Made by a program: the position numbers and the translations under genes
Shown: positions 16,672-33,760 of the stretch, one piece after another
Layout: the number at the start of each line of letters is the position of its first letter
Position numbering within the stretch: position 1 is the stretch's first letter
NCBI GenBank assembly: GCA_026985095.1
Contig: JALSQW010000029.1
Span: 1-64,000 of the forward strand
Origin: Acidimicrobiia bacterium
Lineage (GTDB): Bacteria; Actinomycetota; Acidimicrobiia; Spongiisociales; UBA5794
DNA length: 64,000 nucleotides
Reading direction: 5' to 3'
The notes under the pieces: model-generated
Seen by the model: only the letters and a program-made list of their open reading frames with translations
What the model was told of the DNA's origin: nothing
Databases searched by the model: none

Positions 16672-19600
16672 TTGGCCCGTGCGCGTTCGACCCGTCTTTC
16701 CTTCGCCAAGATCCCCGAGGTGCAGCCGGTCCCGGACCTGCTCGCCGTCCAGCGGGACTCCTTCCACCAGTTCCTCGAGAGCGGACTCGCGCAGATCTTC
16801 AAGGAGATCTCGCCCATCGAGGACTTCACGGGCAACCTCGCGCTCGACCTCGCCGAGCACCGCTTCGGTGAGCCCACCCTCAGCATCGAGGAAGCCAAGG
16901 ACCGAGACGACGACTACAGCCGACCCCTGTTCGTCACCGCCCGGTTCTTCAACCGCGAGACGGGCGAGATCAAGGAGCAGCAGGTCTTCCTCGGCGACTT
17001 CCCGATGATGACCGACAACGGCACGTTCATCATCAACGGCACCGAGCGCGTCGTCGTCAGCCAGCTCGTGCGCAGTCCCGGGGTCTACTTCGACAAGTCG
17101 ATCGACAAGACCTCCGACCGCGACATCTACTCGGCGAAGGTCATCCCCGGCCGCGGCGCCTGGCTCGAGATGGACATCGACAAGAAGGACACCGTCGGCG
17201 TTCGCGTCGACCGCAAGCGGCGACAGTTCGTCACCACCTTCATCCGGGCCCTCGGGATCGCCGAGTCCGACGAGGAGATCCTCGACCTGTTCGACGGTTC
17301 CGAGCTGATCCGCAACACCCTCGAGAAGGACCCGACGACCACCCGCGACGAGGCCCTGTTGGACCTGTACCGGAAGCTGCGGCCGGGCGAGCTCACCACC
17401 GTCGAATCCGCCAGAGGCCTCATCAACACCCTCTTCTTCAACCCGAAGCGCTACGACCTGACCCGGGTCGGCCGCTACAAGCTGAACCAGAAGCTGGGTC
17501 GCCCCCAGATCGACCTCGACGCCTACGTGCAGACCGAGGACGGCCTCTTGGACACCGAGGACATCCTCGCCGCCATCCGCTACCTCATCGCCCTCCACGA
17601 AGGCCGGGAGGGCTACCGGACCGACGACATCGACAACTTCCAGAACCGGCGGATCCGCACCGTGGGCGAGCTGATCCAGAACCAGATCAGGGTCGGCCTC
17701 AGCCGTCTCGAGCGGGTCGTCCGGGAGCGGATGACCACCCAGGATCCCGAGGCGATCACCCCCCAGAGCCTCATCAACATCCGGCCCGTCGTGGCGTCGA
17801 TCAAGGAGTTCTTCGGCACCAGCCAGCTGAGCCAGTTCATGGACCAGCCGAACCCCCTCGCCAGCCTCACGCACCGGCGCCGGCTGTCGGCCCTCGGACC
17901 CGGGGGCCTGTCGCGCGAACGTGCCGGGTTCGAGGTCCGCGACGTGCATCCGTCGCACTACGGGCGGATGTGCCCCATCGAGACCCCCGAAGGTCCGAAC
18001 ATCGGTCTCATCGGCTCGTTGGCCACCTTCGCCAAGGTCAACCGCTTCGGGTTCATCGAGACTCCCTACCGGCGGGTCGTCGCCGGCAAGGTGACCAACA
18101 AGATCGACTTCCTCACCGCCTCGGAGGAGGAAGGCCACATCATCGCCCAGGCCAACGCGCCGCTCAACGACGACGGTTCGTTCGTCAACGACCGGGTTCT
18201 CGTCCGTCTCACCGGCGGCGACGTCGACTACGTGTCGCCGGACAAGGTCGACTACATGGACGTCTCGCCCAAGCAGATCGTGTCGGTGTCGACCGCCCTC
18301 ATCCCGTTCCTCGAGCACGACGACGCCAACCGGGCGCTCATGGGCTCCAACATGCAGCGCCAGGCGGTCCCGCTCCTGCACGCCGAATCGCCGCTGGTGG
18401 GGACCGGCATCGAGGCCAAGGCGGCCCAGGACTCCGGCGACGTGGTCCTCAGCGCCGTCGATGGGCAGGTGGTCGAGGTCACCGGCGACGAGATCGTCGT
18501 CAAGGAGACCGGCAGCAACAAGAAGCATCGCCACAAGCTCCTCAAGTTCGAACGGTCGAACCAGGGCACCTGCATCAACCAGCGCCCGGTCGTCGCCGAG
18601 GGCGACAAGGTCAAGAAGGGCTCGGTCCTGGCCGACGGACCATCCACCGAACAAGGTGAGCTCGCCTTGGGCCGGAACCTGCTGGTGGCGTTCATGCCAT
18701 GGGAGGGCCACAACTTCGAGGACGCGATCATCCTGTCGGAGCGGCTCGTCAAGGAGGACATCCTCACCTCGATCCACATCGAGGAGCACGAGATCGAGGC
18801 CCGCGACACCAAGCTCGGCGCCGAGGAGATCACCAGGGACATCCCCAACGTGGCCGAGGAGGTCCTCCACGACCTCGACGAGCGGGGCATCATCCGTATC
18901 GGCGCCGAGGTCGGCCCGGGCGACTACCTCGTCGGGAAGGTCACCCCGAAGGGCGAGACCGAACTGACCCCCGAGGAGCGGCTCCTCAGGGCCATCTTCG
19001 GCGAGAAGGCCCGAGAGGTCAGGGACGTGTCCCTCAAGGTCCCCCACGGCGAGTCCGGCAAGGCGATCGCGGTCAAGGAGTTCTCCAGGGAGGACGGCTA
19101 CGACCTTCCCCCCGGGATGAACGAACTGGTCCGGGTCTACATCGCGAAGCTGCGCAAGATCTCTCAGGGCGACAAGCTGGCCGGACGGCACGGCAACAAG
19201 GGCGTCATCGCCAAGATCCTCCCCGAAGAGGACATGCCCTTCATGGAGGACGGCACCCCGGTCGACATCATCCTGTCACCGCTGGGTGTCCCGTCTCGCA
19301 TGAACCTCGGACAGGTCCTCGAGACGCACCTCGGATGGGCCGCCGCCCAAGGATGGGAGCCGTTCGACGACCTGGAGAGCCCGGCGGCGAAGGGCGCCAA
19401 GCCCTGGACCAAGGTGGCGACGCCGGTGTTCGACGGCGCGCACGAGGACGAGGTCCTCAAGGTGGTCGAGAAGGCGCTCCCGAACCGGGATGGCCACAAG
19501 CTCGTCGACCCGTCCGGCAAAGCCACGCTGTACGACGGCCGCTCCGGCGAACCCTTCGACTCGAAGATCACCGTCGGGTACATCTACATCCTGAAGCTCG

Positions 19601-20025
19601 TGCACCTGGTCGACGACAAGATCCATGCCAGGTCCACCGGCCCGTACTCGATGATCACCCAGCAGCCCCTCGGGGGCAAGGCCCAGTTCGGCGGTCAGCG
19701 GTTCGGGGAGATGGAGGTCTGGGCCCTCGAGGCCTACGGCGCCGCCTATGCCCTCCAGGAGCTGCTCACGATCAAGTCCGACGACGTTCGCGGACGGGTC
19801 AAGGTCTACGAGGCCATCGTCAAGGGCGAGAACATCCCCGAGCCGGGCATCCCCGAGTCGTTCAAGGTCCTCATCAAGGAGATGCAGAGCCTGTGCCTGA
19901 ACGTCGAGATGCTGTCGGCGGGTGAGGAGGTCGAGCTCAAGGAGCTCGAGGAGGACGTGTTCCGCACGGCCGCCTCGTTGGGCATCGACATCTCCCGTCC
20001 CGAGAAGGCCGAGGTCAACATCTGA
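16672..20025 (+). CDS. rpoB: DNA-directed RNA polymerase subunit beta
   Basis: 1117 residues from TTG, supported by AGGAGGA (16659-16665) and by the conserved start [16 protein letters not shown]. The rifampicin region is near residues 384-410: [11 protein letters not shown], then P-N-P-L, then [13 protein letters not shown]. Asp391, His401 and Ser406 equal E. coli 516, 526 and 531 and are wild type; the position equal to 518 is Pro393. C-terminal hallmarks such as [19 protein letters not shown] are present. Length is slightly below actinobacterial norms (about 1150-1180). rpoC follows after 47 bases. Confidence 0.98.
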   Translation: MARARSTRLSFAKIPEVQPVPDLLAVQRDSFHQFLESGLAQIFKEISPIEDFTGNLALDLAEHRFGEPTLSIEEAKDRDDDYSRPLFVTARFFNRETGEIKEQQVFLGDFPMMTDNGTFIINGTERVVVSQLVRSPGVYFDKSIDKTSDRDIYSAKVIPGRGAWLEMDIDKKDTVGVRVDRKRRQFVTTFIRALGIAESDEEILDLFDGSELIRNTLEKDPTTTRDEALLDLYRKLRPGELTTVESARGLINTLFFNPKRYDLTRVGRYKLNQKLGRPQIDLDAYVQTEDGLLDTEDILAAIRYLIALHEGREGYRTDDIDNFQNRRIRTVGELIQNQIRVGLSRLERVVRERMTTQDPEAITPQSLINIRPVVASIKEFFGTSQLSQFMDQPNPLASLTHRRRLSALGPGGLSRERAGFEVRDVHPSHYGRMCPIETPEGPNIGLIGSLATFAKVNRFGFIETPYRRVVAGKVTNKIDFLTASEEEGHIIAQANAPLNDDGSFVNDRVLVRLTGGDVDYVSPDKVDYMDVSPKQIVSVSTALIPFLEHDDANRALMGSNMQRQAVPLLHAESPLVGTGIEAKAAQDSGDVVLSAVDGQVVEVTGDEIVVKETGSNKKHRHKLLKFERSNQGTCINQRPVVAEGDKVKKGSVLADGPSTEQGELALGRNLLVAFMPWEGHNFEDAIILSERLVKEDILTSIHIEEHEIEARDTKLGAEEITRDIPNVAEEVLHDLDERGIIRIGAEVGPGDYLVGKVTPKGETELTPEERLLRAIFGEKAREVRDVSLKVPHGESGKAIAVKEFSREDGYDLPPGMNELVRVYIAKLRKISQGDKLAGRHGNKGVIAKILPEEDMPFMEDGTPVDIILSPLGVPSRMNLGQVLETHLGWAAAQGWEPFDDLESPAAKGAKPWTKVATPVFDGAHEDEVLKVVEKALPNRDGHKLVDPSGKATLYDGRSGEPFDSKITVGYIYILKLVHLVDDKIHARSTGPYSMITQQPLGGKAQFGGQRFGEMEVWALEAYGAAYALQELLTIKSDDVRGRVKVYEAIVKGENIPEPGIPESFKVLIKEMQSLCLNVEMLSAGEEVELKELEEDVFRTAASLGIDISRPEKAEVNI

Positions 20026-20072
20026 TGAACGCGACACGTCCATGCAGCACACACGGAGCCGGGGAGTAGCAG

Positions 20073-24011
<3,939 letters not shown>

Positions 24012-24030
24012 GCGCCGCCGAGCGGCGAAC

Positions 24031-24062
24031 CGATGGAGGCGGCCGACAGGCCGCCTCCATCG
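24031..24062 (+). terminator. Hairpin terminator after rpoC
   Basis: Perfect 14-bp stem (24031-24044 with 24049-24062) and a 4-base loop, 19 bases after the stop codon. No U-tract. Confidence 0.78.
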
Positions 24063-24089
24063 CGTCGGGGGGTTGGCCGGCCTGCGACG

Positions 24090-24095
24090 TAGAGT
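24090..24095 (+). promoter_or_regulatory. -10-like TAGAGT, likely leaderless promoter of the M50 protease gene
   Basis: TAGAGT is six bases before the ATG; no Shine-Dalgarno between. Together with the terminator just upstream this separates the gene from rpoC. Confidence 0.4.
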
Positions 24096-24101
24096 CTGTC
24101 C

Positions 24102-24839
24102 ATGGTGAGGTTCCGCCTCCTGGGCGTCCCCGTCGGCGTGCACTGGTCGTTCGGTTTCGTCGCGGTGCTCGGGCTCGGCGTCTACGAAGGATGGGAGTTG
24201 GCGGCGTGGACCGCGGCGGTCTTCGTCGCGGTGATGCTCCACGAGTCGGGTCACGCGTTCGTGGCCCGAGCCCTCGGTGCCCAGGTGGAGGGCATCACGT
24301 TGTTCGCCCTGGGCGGTCTGACGACATGGCGCGCGGTCCGACCGATCTCTCCCGGCCGTCGGTTCGTCATCGCCGCGGCCGGATCGGCCGTCGGGATCGC
24401 GGCGGGGCTCGCGGTTCTCGGACTGGGCCGGCTCGGGTTCCTCGACGGCGTGCCATCGCTCGGCTTCGTGTTCCTGCAAGCGTTCGTGTGGGCCGGCCTC
24501 GGGTGGGGGATCCTCAACTGGATCCCGGTGCTGCCGCTCGATGGCGGCCACATGATGGAGAGCCTGCTGGCGATCGTCGCGCCCCGCCGAGCCGTCGTGA
24601 TCGCCAAGGGGGTGTCGCTCGTGGTGGGAGTGGCGCTCATCGCGTTGGCGTTGCGGTACGGAGAGCGTTTCCTGGCGTTCTTCCTGGTGTTCATCGTGCT
24701 GGCCGGTCTCCGGGATCGGTCCGGGTCGATGTCCGCCGAGCCCGACGGCGCCGGCGAGGCCGACGAACCGCTGCGGCCTGCTCCGCCTGCGCCCCCGGAG
24801 TCGTCCCGCCCGGAGGGTCCCCCGGAGTTCCCGATCTGA
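24102..24839 (+). CDS. Site-2-type intramembrane zinc protease (M50 family)
   Basis: 245 residues with about six hydrophobic segments. Zinc motif HESGH (about residues 47-51) and the distal LPLDGGHM motif, whose Asp is the third ligand, define the M50B/SpoIVFB-like group. These proteases cut membrane-bound substrates within the bilayer, often anti-sigma factors. No PDZ or CBS domain; a Pro/Glu-rich cytoplasmic tail ends the protein. The nearby single-span anti-sigma (11964-12269) is a conceivable substrate, but that is speculation. Confidence 0.88.
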   Translation: MVRFRLLGVPVGVHWSFGFVAVLGLGVYEGWELAAWTAAVFVAVMLHESGHAFVARALGAQVEGITLFALGGLTTWRAVRPISPGRRFVIAAAGSAVGIAAGLAVLGLGRLGFLDGVPSLGFVFLQAFVWAGLGWGILNWIPVLPLDGGHMMESLLAIVAPRRAVVIAKGVSLVVGVALIALALRYGERFLAFFLVFIVLAGLRDRSGSMSAEPDGAGEADEPLRPAPPAPPESSRPEGPPEFPI

Positions 24840-24862
24840 GGTCGAGACGGGTCGCCGTCGTC

Positions 24863-24892
24863 TTGCGCGTTAGCTCACGGCCCTCCTATACT
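24863..24892 (+). promoter_or_regulatory. Promoter for the str/S10/spc operon (TTGCGC-18-TATACT)
   Basis: TTGCGC at 24863-24868, TATACT at 24887-24892, 18-bp spacer. It gives an rpsL leader of about 185 bases. No other promoter is evident until after map, although internal ones cannot be excluded. Confidence 0.75.
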
Positions 24893-25082
24893 CCCGGGGA
24901 CCGGTTTCCCGCCGGAGCCCGCGCTTACCTTGAGGCGTTCTGCGGAACGTTGTCGTGAGCGGAGCGGCTCACAGAAGGGATCGGCGAGGCCACGTCGTGG
25001 CAGCGCCGATTTTTCGTTCGTCAGAACCCCTCTCCTCGGATGGAGGGATGGGGTGCGCCGAGAAGAGAGAGACGACACCAAC

Positions 25083-25454
25083 GTGCCGACCGTACAGCAG
25101 TTGGTCCGCCAGGGCCGCAAGCCGAAGCCGAAGAAGTCGAAGACGCTCGGACTTGCGGGTTCGCCGCAGCGACGCGGGGTCTGCACCCGCGTCTACACCC
25201 AGACCCCGAAGAAGCCGAACTCGGCCCTCCGGAAGGTGGCTCGCGTCCGGCTCACCTCGGGGGTGGAGGTCACCGCCTATATCCCCGGCGAGGGACACAA
25301 CCTGCAGGAGCACTCGATCGTCCTCGTTCGCGGCGGACGGGTGAAGGACCTCCCGGGTGTGCGCTACAAGGTCATCCGCGGTGCCCTCGACGCGGCAGGG
25401 GTCGACGGCCGCAGGCAGGCGCGGTCCCGCTACGGCACCAAGAAGGAGAGCTGA
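25083..25454 (+). CDS. rpsL: 30S ribosomal protein S12
   Basis: 123 residues from GTG (conserved start [14 protein letters not shown]). The decoding-site loops [12 protein letters not shown] and [14 protein letters not shown] carry Lys at both classic streptomycin-resistance positions, so no resistance substitution is seen. First gene of the str cluster; rpsG begins 2 bases after the stop codon. An in-frame extension upstream has no ribosome site. Confidence 0.97.
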   Translation: MPTVQQLVRQGRKPKPKKSKTLGLAGSPQRRGVCTRVYTQTPKKPNSALRKVARVRLTSGVEVTAYIPGEGHNLQEHSIVLVRGGRVKDLPGVRYKVIRGALDAAGVDGRRQARSRYGTKKES

Positions 25455-25456
25455 GC

Positions 25457-25924
25457 ATGCGACGGGCACCAGCAGAGGTACGCAAGCTCGACCCCGATCC
25501 GGTCTACGGGAGCGTTCTCGTCAGCCAGATCATCAACAAGGTCCTGCTGCGAGGCAAGAAGGGCGCCGCCCGCCGGATCGTCTACGGGGCGATGGACATC
25601 ATCGAGACCCGCACGGGCTCCGATCCGCTCCCCGTGGTCAAGCGGGCCATCGACAACGTGCGACCGACCCTCGAGGTGCGGTCCCGCCGGGTCGGCGGGT
25701 CGTCGTACCAGGTGCCCGTCGAGGTTCGACCTCGTCGCGCCCAGACCCTGGCGGTGCGCTGGCTCGTCGAGTTCGCCCGCAAGCGCAAGGAGCCGACCAT
25801 GGCACAGCGGCTCGCCAACGAGCTGCTCGACGCCGCCAACCGCACCGGAGCGGCCGTCAAACGCCGCGAAGACGTCCACAAGATGGCGGAGTCCAACAAG
25901 GCCTTCGCCCACTACCGCTGGTAG
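25457..25924 (+). CDS. rpsG: 30S ribosomal protein S7
   Basis: 155 residues, normal length. It shows the conserved [15 protein letters not shown], the beta-hairpin [14 protein letters not shown] and the C-terminal [15 protein letters not shown]7 nucleates assembly of the 30S head and is a translational repressor of the str operon in E. coli. The Shine-Dalgarno AAGGAGAG lies in the end of rpsL. Confidence 0.97.
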   Translation: MRRAPAEVRKLDPDPVYGSVLVSQIINKVLLRGKKGAARRIVYGAMDIIETRTGSDPLPVVKRAIDNVRPTLEVRSRRVGGSSYQVPVEVRPRRAQTLAVRWLVEFARKRKEPTMAQRLANELLDAANRTGAAVKRREDVHKMAESNKAFAHYRW

Positions 25925-25946
25925 CGAAGAAGAGAAGCAGAAGATC

Positions 25947-28031
<2,085 letters not shown>

Positions 28032-28040
28032 AAGGAGGCC

Positions 28041-29247
28041 GCACCATGGCGAAGGCGAAGTTTGAGCGGACGAAGCCGCATGTGAATATCGGGACGATGG
28101 GTCATATCGATCATGGGAAGACGACGTTGACGGCGGCGATCACGAAGGTGTTGGCTGAGCGGGGTGAGGGGTCGACGGAGTTCACGGCGTTCGATGAGAT
28201 CGATAAGGCGCCTGAGGAGCGTGAGCGGGGGATCACGATCGCGATCGCGCATGTGGAGTATGAGACGCCGAATCGTCATTATGCGCATGTGGATATGCCG
28301 GGGCATGCGGATTATGTGAAGAACATGATCACGGGTGCGGCGCAGGTGGATGGGGCGATCTTGGTGGTGTCGGCGGCGGATGGTCCGATGCCGCAGACGC
28401 GTGAGCATGTGTTGTTGGCGCGTCAGGTGGGGGTTCCGTACATCGTGGTGTTCATGAACAAGGTGGACATGGTCGATGATGAGGAGCTTCTGGATCTGGT
28501 GGAGTTGGAGGTTCGGGATCTGTTGACCGAGTATGAGTTCCCCGGTGATGAGGTGCCGGTGGTGCGGGGGTCGGCGTTGAAGGCGTTGGAGGGGGATGCG
28601 GAGGCGGCGGCGCAGATCGTGGCGTTGATGGAGGCGGTGGATTCGTATGTGCCTGAGCCGGTGCGGGAGACCGACAAGCCGTTCTTGATGCCGATCGAGG
28701 ATGTGTTCTCGATCACGGGTCGGGGGACGGTGGTGACGGGCCGGGTGGAGCAGGGGACGCTGCATGTGGGGGATCAGGTGGAGATCGTGGGGATCCGTGA
28801 TCTGCAGACGACGACGGTGACGGGGATCGAGATGTTCCGGAAGCTGTTGGATGAGGCGCAGGCTGGGGACAATGTGGGGTTGTTGTTGCGGGGGATCGGG
28901 AAGGATGATGTGGAGCGGGGTCAGGTGGTGGCGGCTCCGGGGTCGATCACGCCGCATACCGAGTTCGAGGCGCAGGTGTATGTGTTGACCAAGGAGGAGG
29001 GTGGTCGGCACAATCCGTTCTTCGATGGGTATCGGCCGCAGTTCTATTTCCGGACGACGGATGTGACCGGGACGGTGCATCTGCCGGAGGGGGCTGAGAT
29101 GGTGATGCCGGGGGACAATACGGAGATGCGGGTGGAGTTGATCGCGCCGATCGCGATGGATGAGGGGTTGCGGTTCGCGATCCGTGAGGGTGGCCGGACC
29201 GTGGGTGCGGGTCGGGTCACCAAGATCATCAAGTAACCGGGCTGAAC
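28041..29247 (+). repeat. 1207-bp direct repeat, copy 2 (tuf)
   Basis: Identical by eye to 8998-10204. The boundaries coincide with the gene plus a few flanking bases. Confidence 0.9.
28046..29236 (+). CDS. tuf: Elongation factor Tu, copy 2
   Basis: 396 residues, the same protein and DNA as copy 1. It sits in the tufA position (rpsL-rpsG-fusA-tuf) directly before rpsJ. The ATG is preceded by GAAGGAGG. The same C-poor, G/T-ending codon choice is seen, which cannot be a local compositional effect because fusA and rpsJ on either side use C-ending codons. Two tuf genes at both ancestral loci is the enterobacterial pattern; most actinobacteria keep one. Confidence 0.97.
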   Translation: MAKAKFERTKPHVNIGTMGHIDHGKTTLTAAITKVLAERGEGSTEFTAFDEIDKAPEERERGITIAIAHVEYETPNRHYAHVDMPGHADYVKNMITGAAQVDGAILVVSAADGPMPQTREHVLLARQVGVPYIVVFMNKVDMVDDEELLDLVELEVRDLLTEYEFPGDEVPVVRGSALKALEGDAEAAAQIVALMEAVDSYVPEPVRETDKPFLMPIEDVFSITGRGTVVTGRVEQGTLHVGDQVEIVGIRDLQTTTVTGIEMFRKLLDEAQAGDNVGLLLRGIGKDDVERGQVVAAPGSITPHTEFEAQVYVLTKEEGGRHNPFFDGYRPQFYFRTTDVTGTVHLPEGAEMVMPGDNTEMRVELIAPIAMDEGLRFAIREGGRTVGAGRVTKIIK

Positions 29248-29270
29248 AGGAAGTAGAGGACGACGACACG

Positions 29271-29582
29271 ATGGCATCTGAGCACCGGATCCGGATCCGA
29301 CTGAAGGCGTACGACCACTCGGTCGTCGACGAGTCGGCGCGCAAGATCGCGGAAACCGTGGTCCGTACCCAGGCGAAGATCAAGGGACCGGTGCCGCTGC
29401 CGACGAAGATCCATCGGTACTGCGTCATCCGGGGTCCCCACGTCGACAAGACGAGCAGGGAGCACTTCGAGATGCGGATCCATCGGCGACTGATCGACAT
29501 CATCGATCCGACGCCGAAGACGGTGGACTCGTTGATGCGGCTCGATCTGCCCGCCGGTGTGGAAGTGGAGATCAAGACGTGA
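29271..29582 (+). CDS. rpsJ: 30S ribosomal protein S10
   Basis: 103 residues ([39 protein letters not shown]). First gene of the S10 cluster, 34 bases after tuf. In other bacteria S10 (NusE) also joins NusB/NusG in antitermination. The stop codon overlaps the GTG of rplC (GTGA). Confidence 0.97.
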   Translation: MASEHRIRIRLKAYDHSVVDESARKIAETVVRTQAKIKGPVPLPTKIHRYCVIRGPHVDKTSREHFEMRIHRRLIDIIDPTPKTVDSLMRLDLPAGVEVEIKT

Positions 29583-30217
29583 AGACGATCATCGGAGAGA
29601 AGCTGGGCATGACCCAGGTCTTCGACGACGACAACCGGGCGATCCCCGTGACCGTCGTGAAGGCCGGGCCGGTCCGCGTCATCCAGATCAAGCGCCCCGA
29701 GACCGACGGGTACGGGGCGATCCAGATCGCGTTCAAGGAGATGTCGGCGGACAAGGCCACGCGTCCGGCGGTCGGGCACTTCGCCAAGGCCGGCGTCGCT
29801 CCCCACCGGCACATCGTCGAGGTGCGGGTCGATGACCCGGACGCGTTCGAGCCGGGTCAGGAGATCAACGTCGGTGACGTCCTCGAAGCCGGCAAGAAGG
29901 CGGACGTCACGGGCATCACCAAAGGCAAGGGGTTCGCCGGGGTCATCAAGCGCCACGGCTTCGCCGGCCAAGGAGCCAGCCACGGTGCCCACAAGGTGCA
30001 TCGCGCCCCCGGCGCGATCGGTGCCTGCGCGACACCTGCTCGGGTGTTCAAGGGCAAGCGGCTTCCCGGGCGGATGGGGTCCGATCGGCAGACCATCATG
30101 AACCTCGACGTCGTCCAGGTGGATCCGGAGCGGAACCTGGTCCTGGTGCGGGGTGCGATCCCCGGCCCCAAGGGCGCGATCGTCGTACTGCGGGAGGCGG
30201 TGAAGGCCCATGGCTGA
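29579..30217 (+). CDS. rplC: 50S ribosomal protein L3
   Basis: 212 residues from GTG overlapping the rpsJ stop. Begins [18 protein letters not shown]; the peptidyl-transferase-facing loop [20 protein letters not shown] is conserved. An early assembly protein of the 50S subunit. Overlaps rplD by 8 bases. Confidence 0.96.
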   Translation: MKTIIGEKLGMTQVFDDDNRAIPVTVVKAGPVRVIQIKRPETDGYGAIQIAFKEMSADKATRPAVGHFAKAGVAPHRHIVEVRVDDPDAFEPGQEINVGDVLEAGKKADVTGITKGKGFAGVIKRHGFAGQGASHGAHKVHRAPGAIGACATPARVFKGKRLPGRMGSDRQTIMNLDVVQVDPERNLVLVRGAIPGPKGAIVVLREAVKAHG

Positions 30218-30899
30218 GGCACGCACGGCCGAGCTCTACGCAGCCGACGGAACCCGCAAGGGCGAGGTCGACCTGGCACCGGAGATCTTCGGTATCGAGC
30301 CGAACATCCCGGTGATGCATCAGGTCGTCACCGCGCAACTCGCGGCAGCGAGGGCAGGCACCCATTCGACCAAGACCCGGGCCGAAGTTCGCGGCGGCGG
30401 CCGCAAGCCCTGGAGGCAGAAGGGTCTCGGACGTGCCCGGCAGGGATCGATCCGGGCGCCCCAATGGGTCGGCGGCGGTGTCGCCCACGGTCCCAAGCCG
30501 CGCGACTACTCCCAACGCACGCCCAAGAAGATGCGTCGCCTGGCCTTGCGCAGCGCCCTGTCGGCGCGGGCGTCCGAGGGTCAGATCAAGGTCGTCGAGA
30601 GCTTCGACGTCTGGGACGAGCCGAAGACCAAGCGGGCCGCGGAGCTCCTGGCGGCGATGGGGGTGACCGGCAAGGTGCTCCTCATCGCCGAGGATCACGA
30701 ACGGGCCGCCATCAAGTCGTTCCGCAACATCGACGGGGTCATCGCGTCGAACCTGGGCCAGGCCAACACGTACGACGTGCTGTGGGCCGACACGATCATC
30801 ATGTCCAAGGGCACGCTCGACCTCGGTCAGGGCGCCCCCCGCGGCACGGAAGCCCATGCCGCCGGTCGGACGGACGAGGCGGGAGGTGAGGACGCATGA
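30210..30899 (+). CDS. rplD: 50S ribosomal protein L4
   Basis: 229 residues. The extended exit-tunnel loop is recognisable ([37 protein letters not shown]). The C-terminal 20 residues ([20 protein letters not shown]) are a poorly conserved tail. In E. coli L4 represses the S10 operon; no such leader can be judged here. Confidence 0.95.
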   Translation: MAEARTAELYAADGTRKGEVDLAPEIFGIEPNIPVMHQVVTAQLAAARAGTHSTKTRAEVRGGGRKPWRQKGLGRARQGSIRAPQWVGGGVAHGPKPRDYSQRTPKKMRRLALRSALSARASEGQIKVVESFDVWDEPKTKRAAELLAAMGVTGKVLLIAEDHERAAIKSFRNIDGVIASNLGQANTYDVLWADTIIMSKGTLDLGQGAPRGTEAHAAGRTDEAGGEDA

Positions 30900-31183
30900 A
30901 GGATCCTCGCGACGTGATCCTCGAGCCGGTCGTCTCGGAGAAGTCCTACGACCTGATCGAGGATCTCAACACGTACACCTTCATCGTGGATCGGCGGGCC
31001 AACAAGACCGAGATCAAGGAAGCCGTCAAGGCGATCTTCGAGGTCGATGTCGTCTCGGTCAACACGATGAACCGGAAGGGGAAGCGGAAGCGGACCGGAT
31101 GGAGGTTCGGTCGACGCAAGGACACCAAGCGGGCGCTGGTCAAACTGGCTCCCGGCAGCTCGATCGACATCTTCGAGGTATGA
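30896..31183 (+). CDS. rplW: 50S ribosomal protein L23
   Basis: 95 residues, normal length ([36 protein letters not shown]). It lines the exit tunnel rim and docks SRP and trigger factor. Start overlaps the rplD stop codon. Confidence 0.96.
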   Translation: MKDPRDVILEPVVSEKSYDLIEDLNTYTFIVDRRANKTEIKEAVKAIFEVDVVSVNTMNRKGKRKRTGWRFGRRKDTKRALVKLAPGSSIDIFEV

Positions 31184-31187
31184 CACC

Positions 31188-32021
31188 ATGGGTGTGAAGA
31201 AGCGCAAGCCGACATCGCCGGGCCGCCGGTTCCAGACCGTCTCCGACTTCGAGACCATCACGAAGTCGACGCCGGAGAAGCGCCTGCTCGACAAGAAGAA
31301 GCGTTCGTCCGGGCGCAACAGCTACGGGCGGATCACGTCGCGTCATCGCGGTGGTGGGCACAAGCGGCGCTACCGGATCATCGACTTCCGGCGGACCAAG
31401 GACGGCGTTCCTGCCAAGGTGGCCGCCATCGAGTACGACCCGAACCGGAACGCGCGGATCGCCCTGTTGCACTACGTCGATGGAGAGAAGCGCTATATCC
31501 TGGCTCCCGTCGGGATCGAGGTCGGCGACATGCTCGAGTCGGGGTCGTCGGCCGATATCCGCCCGGGCAACGCGCTTCCGCTGCGGAACATCCCGACCGG
31601 CACCGTCGTGCATGCCGTCGAGCTCCGTCCCGGTGGTGGGGCCAAGCTCGGGCGCTCGGCAGGCACCGCCATCCAGCTGATGTCGAAGGAGGGCAAGCTC
31701 GCGCTGCTCCGTCTGCCGTCGGGGGAGATGCGCAACGTGCCGCTCGACTGTCGAGCGACGGTCGGCCAGGTGGGCAACCCGGAGGCCGAGCTGATCAAGA
31801 TCGGCAAGGCAGGACGGAGCCGGTGGAAGGGCAAGCGCCCGCAGTCCCGCGGCGTCGCCATGAACCCGGTGGATCATCCCCTCGGGGGCGGTGAAGGCAA
31901 GAGCTCGGGCGGCCGTCATCCGGTGAGCCCATGGGGCAAGCCGGAAGGCCGAACCCGCAAGAAGAACAAGGCCAGCGACAAGTACATCGTTCGCAGGCGC
32001 ACGAAGAAGGGTCGGAGGTAA
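31188..32021 (+). CDS. rplB: 50S ribosomal protein L2
   Basis: 277 residues. Hallmarks: [20 protein letters not shown], the SH3-like core, and the C-terminal [20 protein letters not shown] containing the conserved His near the peptidyl transferase centre. Confidence 0.97.
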   Translation: MGVKKRKPTSPGRRFQTVSDFETITKSTPEKRLLDKKKRSSGRNSYGRITSRHRGGGHKRRYRIIDFRRTKDGVPAKVAAIEYDPNRNARIALLHYVDGEKRYILAPVGIEVGDMLESGSSADIRPGNALPLRNIPTGTVVHAVELRPGGGAKLGRSAGTAIQLMSKEGKLALLRLPSGEMRNVPLDCRATVGQVGNPEAELIKIGKAGRSRWKGKRPQSRGVAMNPVDHPLGGGEGKSSGGRHPVSPWGKPEGRTRKKNKASDKYIVRRRTKKGRR

Positions 32022-32025
32022 CCCC

Positions 32026-32304
32026 GTGGCTCGGAGTCTCAAGAAGGGTCCGTTCGTCGACGAGCATCTGCTCCGCAAGATCGAGACCGCCAACGCGAAG
32101 GGCGAGAAGCGGGTGATCCGTACCTGGAGTCGCCGGTCGACGATCACGCCGGAGATGGTCGGTCACACGATCGCGGTGCACGACGGACGCAAGCACGTCC
32201 CCGTGTACATCAGCGAATCGATGGTCGGCCACAAGCTCGGCGAGTTCGCGCCGACCCGCACCTTCCGAGGTCACGCGGGTGAACGCTCTGCGAGGAAGCG
32301 ATGA
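32026..32304 (+). CDS. rpsS: 30S ribosomal protein S19
   Basis: 92 residues from [22 protein letters not shown] and [20 protein letters not shown] are conserved. Forms a heterodimer with S13 in the 30S head. Overlaps rplV by ATGA. Confidence 0.97.
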   Translation: MARSLKKGPFVDEHLLRKIETANAKGEKRVIRTWSRRSTITPEMVGHTIAVHDGRKHVPVYISESMVGHKLGEFAPTRTFRGHAGERSARKR

Positions 32305-32645
32305 GGACGCACGCCAAGGCGAGGTTCATCCGGCAGTCGCCGTACAAGGTGCGACGGGTGCTCGATCTGGTTCGGGGCCTCCCGGTCGGTGAAGCTCGGG
32401 TGATCCTCGAGCATACGAACCGGCGCGCCGCCGACGCGATCTTGAAGTGCCTCGATTCGGCCGTCGCCAATGCCGAGCACAACCTGGCGCTGGACGCCGA
32501 TGAGCTCTTCGTAGCCGAGGCGTACGCCGATGAAGGGCCGACGCTGAAGCGCTGGCGCCCCCGTGCCCGGGGCCGGGCCACGAAGATCAGGAAGCGCACG
32601 AGCCACATCACGATCGTCGTCGCAGACGAAGAGGAGAACGAATAG
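32301..32645 (+). CDS. rplV: 50S ribosomal protein L22
   Basis: 114 residues. [19 protein letters not shown] at the start; the tunnel-constriction beta-hairpin ([20 protein letters not shown]) is intact with no macrolide-resistance type deletion. The stop codon shares a base with the rpsC start. Confidence 0.97.
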   Translation: MRTHAKARFIRQSPYKVRRVLDLVRGLPVGEARVILEHTNRRAADAILKCLDSAVANAEHNLALDADELFVAEAYADEGPTLKRWRPRARGRATKIRKRTSHITIVVADEEENE

Positions 32646-33760
32646 TGGGCCAGAAGATCCACCCCTACGGGCTGCGACTCGGCATCGTCACCGATTGGAA
32701 GTCGCGCTGGTACTCCGAGAAGGACTACGCCGCTCAGGTCAATGAGGACCATAAGATCCGCAGCTACATCACCGGTGAGCTCAGGCGCGGGGCGATCTCG
32801 CGGATCGACATCGAACGCATCGGTGACAAGAAGGTCCAGATCGACGTCCATACGGCGCGACCGGGGGTCGTGATCGGTCGCGGCGGTTCGGAGGCGGACC
32901 GGCTCCGGCGAGGCCTTGAGGACCTGACCAACCGCCTCGTGAAGTTCAACGTCATCGAGGTTCAGAACCCCGAGACCGACGCCCAGCTCCTGGCTCGCAG
33001 CGTCGCCGACCAGCTCGAGGGACGCGTGTCGTTCCGGCGGGCCATGAAGCGGACCGTGCAGACCGCGCTCAAAGCCGGCGCCGAAGGTGTGCGGGTGCAG
33101 GCCTCGGGGCGGCTCGGAGGCGCCGACATGGGTCGGCGCGAGTGGTACCTCGAGGGACGTGTCCCGCTGCACACCCTGCGCGCCGACATCGATTTCGGCC
33201 GAGCCACCGCGCACACCACCGTCGGTACGGTCGGGGTCAAGGTGTGGGTCTACAAGGGCGACGTCGTCGAGACCGGTGGCCTGAGCCGAGAGCGGATCGC
33301 CGCCGAGGCCCGCCTCGCCGCCGGCGGACCGTCGCAGCGTCGGCGCCGTTCGGCGAAGTCGAGGGCCGAAGCGGCCGCCGGCGGCGGCCGGGAGCGCAAG
33401 CTCATCGAGGCCGGTGGCGGCAAGCGGGTCGTCGAGGCCGGTGGCGGCAAGCGCAAGGACGGCGGCAAGCGCCTGATCGAAGCCGGTGGCGGGAAGAAGC
33501 CGACGACGTCGGAAGCCGCCGCCGAATTCGCCGAAGCCCGCGAGGTCGTCGAGGAGGCGACAGCGGTGGTGCCGCTCGAGGCGACGTCGTCGCCGGACGC
33601 GGAGGCGTCGGAGGTCACCGCCCCAGCCGCCGAACCGGCGCCCGAGCCGCTCGTCGAGGAGACCCCGGCCGCCGAGACGGCCACCGAGGAGGCCCCTGAG
33701 CCCGAGGCGGCCGAGGAGACCGAGGCCACCGAGGCCACCGACGAGGGAGGTGACGCCTGA
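32645..33760 (+). CDS. rpsC: 30S ribosomal protein S3 with a long C-terminal extension
   Basis: 371 residues from GTG, versus about 210-280 in most bacteria. Residues 1-225 are normal S3: KH domain with [14 protein letters not shown] and the C-terminal domain ending near [12 protein letters not shown]. The extension has a basic part with three IEAGGGK/VEAGGGK repeats (about 254-284), then an 85-residue acidic part rich in Glu, Ala, Pro and Thr. S3 is at the mRNA entry and has helicase activity with S4 and S5; the tail would project at the solvent side of that entrance. Its role is unknown. Confidence 0.95.
   Translation: MGQKIHPYGLRLGIVTDWKSRWYSEKDYAAQVNEDHKIRSYITGELRRGAISRIDIERIGDKKVQIDVHTARPGVVIGRGGSEADRLRRGLEDLTNRLVKFNVIEVQNPETDAQLLARSVADQLEGRVSFRRAMKRTVQTALKAGAEGVRVQASGRLGGADMGRREWYLEGRVPLHTLRADIDFGRATAHTTVGTVGVKVWVYKGDVVETGGLSRERIAAEARLAAGGPSQRRRRSAKSRAEAAAGGGRERKLIEAGGGKRVVEAGGGKRKDGGKRLIEAGGGKKPTTSEAAAEFAEAREVVEEATAVVPLEATSSPDAEASEVTAPAAEPAPEPLVEETPAAETATEEAPEPEAAEETEATEATDEGGDA
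33405..33496 (+). repeat. Three imperfect repeats encoding EAGGGK in the rpsC tail
   Basis: TCGAGGCCGGTGGCGGCAAG at 33405 and again at 33432 is exact; a third copy at 33477-33496 has two changes. They mark the start of the S3 extension. Confidence 0.8.

Noticed and set aside
28041-29247. The tuf repeat as a mobile element or assembly duplication
   Set aside because: No inverted ends, no target duplication, no transposase; each copy sits in a different, classical tuf context, so an ordinary duplicate gene homogenised by conversion is the simplest explanation.
33405-33496. EAGGGK repeats in rpsC as a CRISPR or other DNA repeat array
   Set aside because: They are in frame, encode protein repeats, have no regular spacers and lie within an uninterrupted gene.
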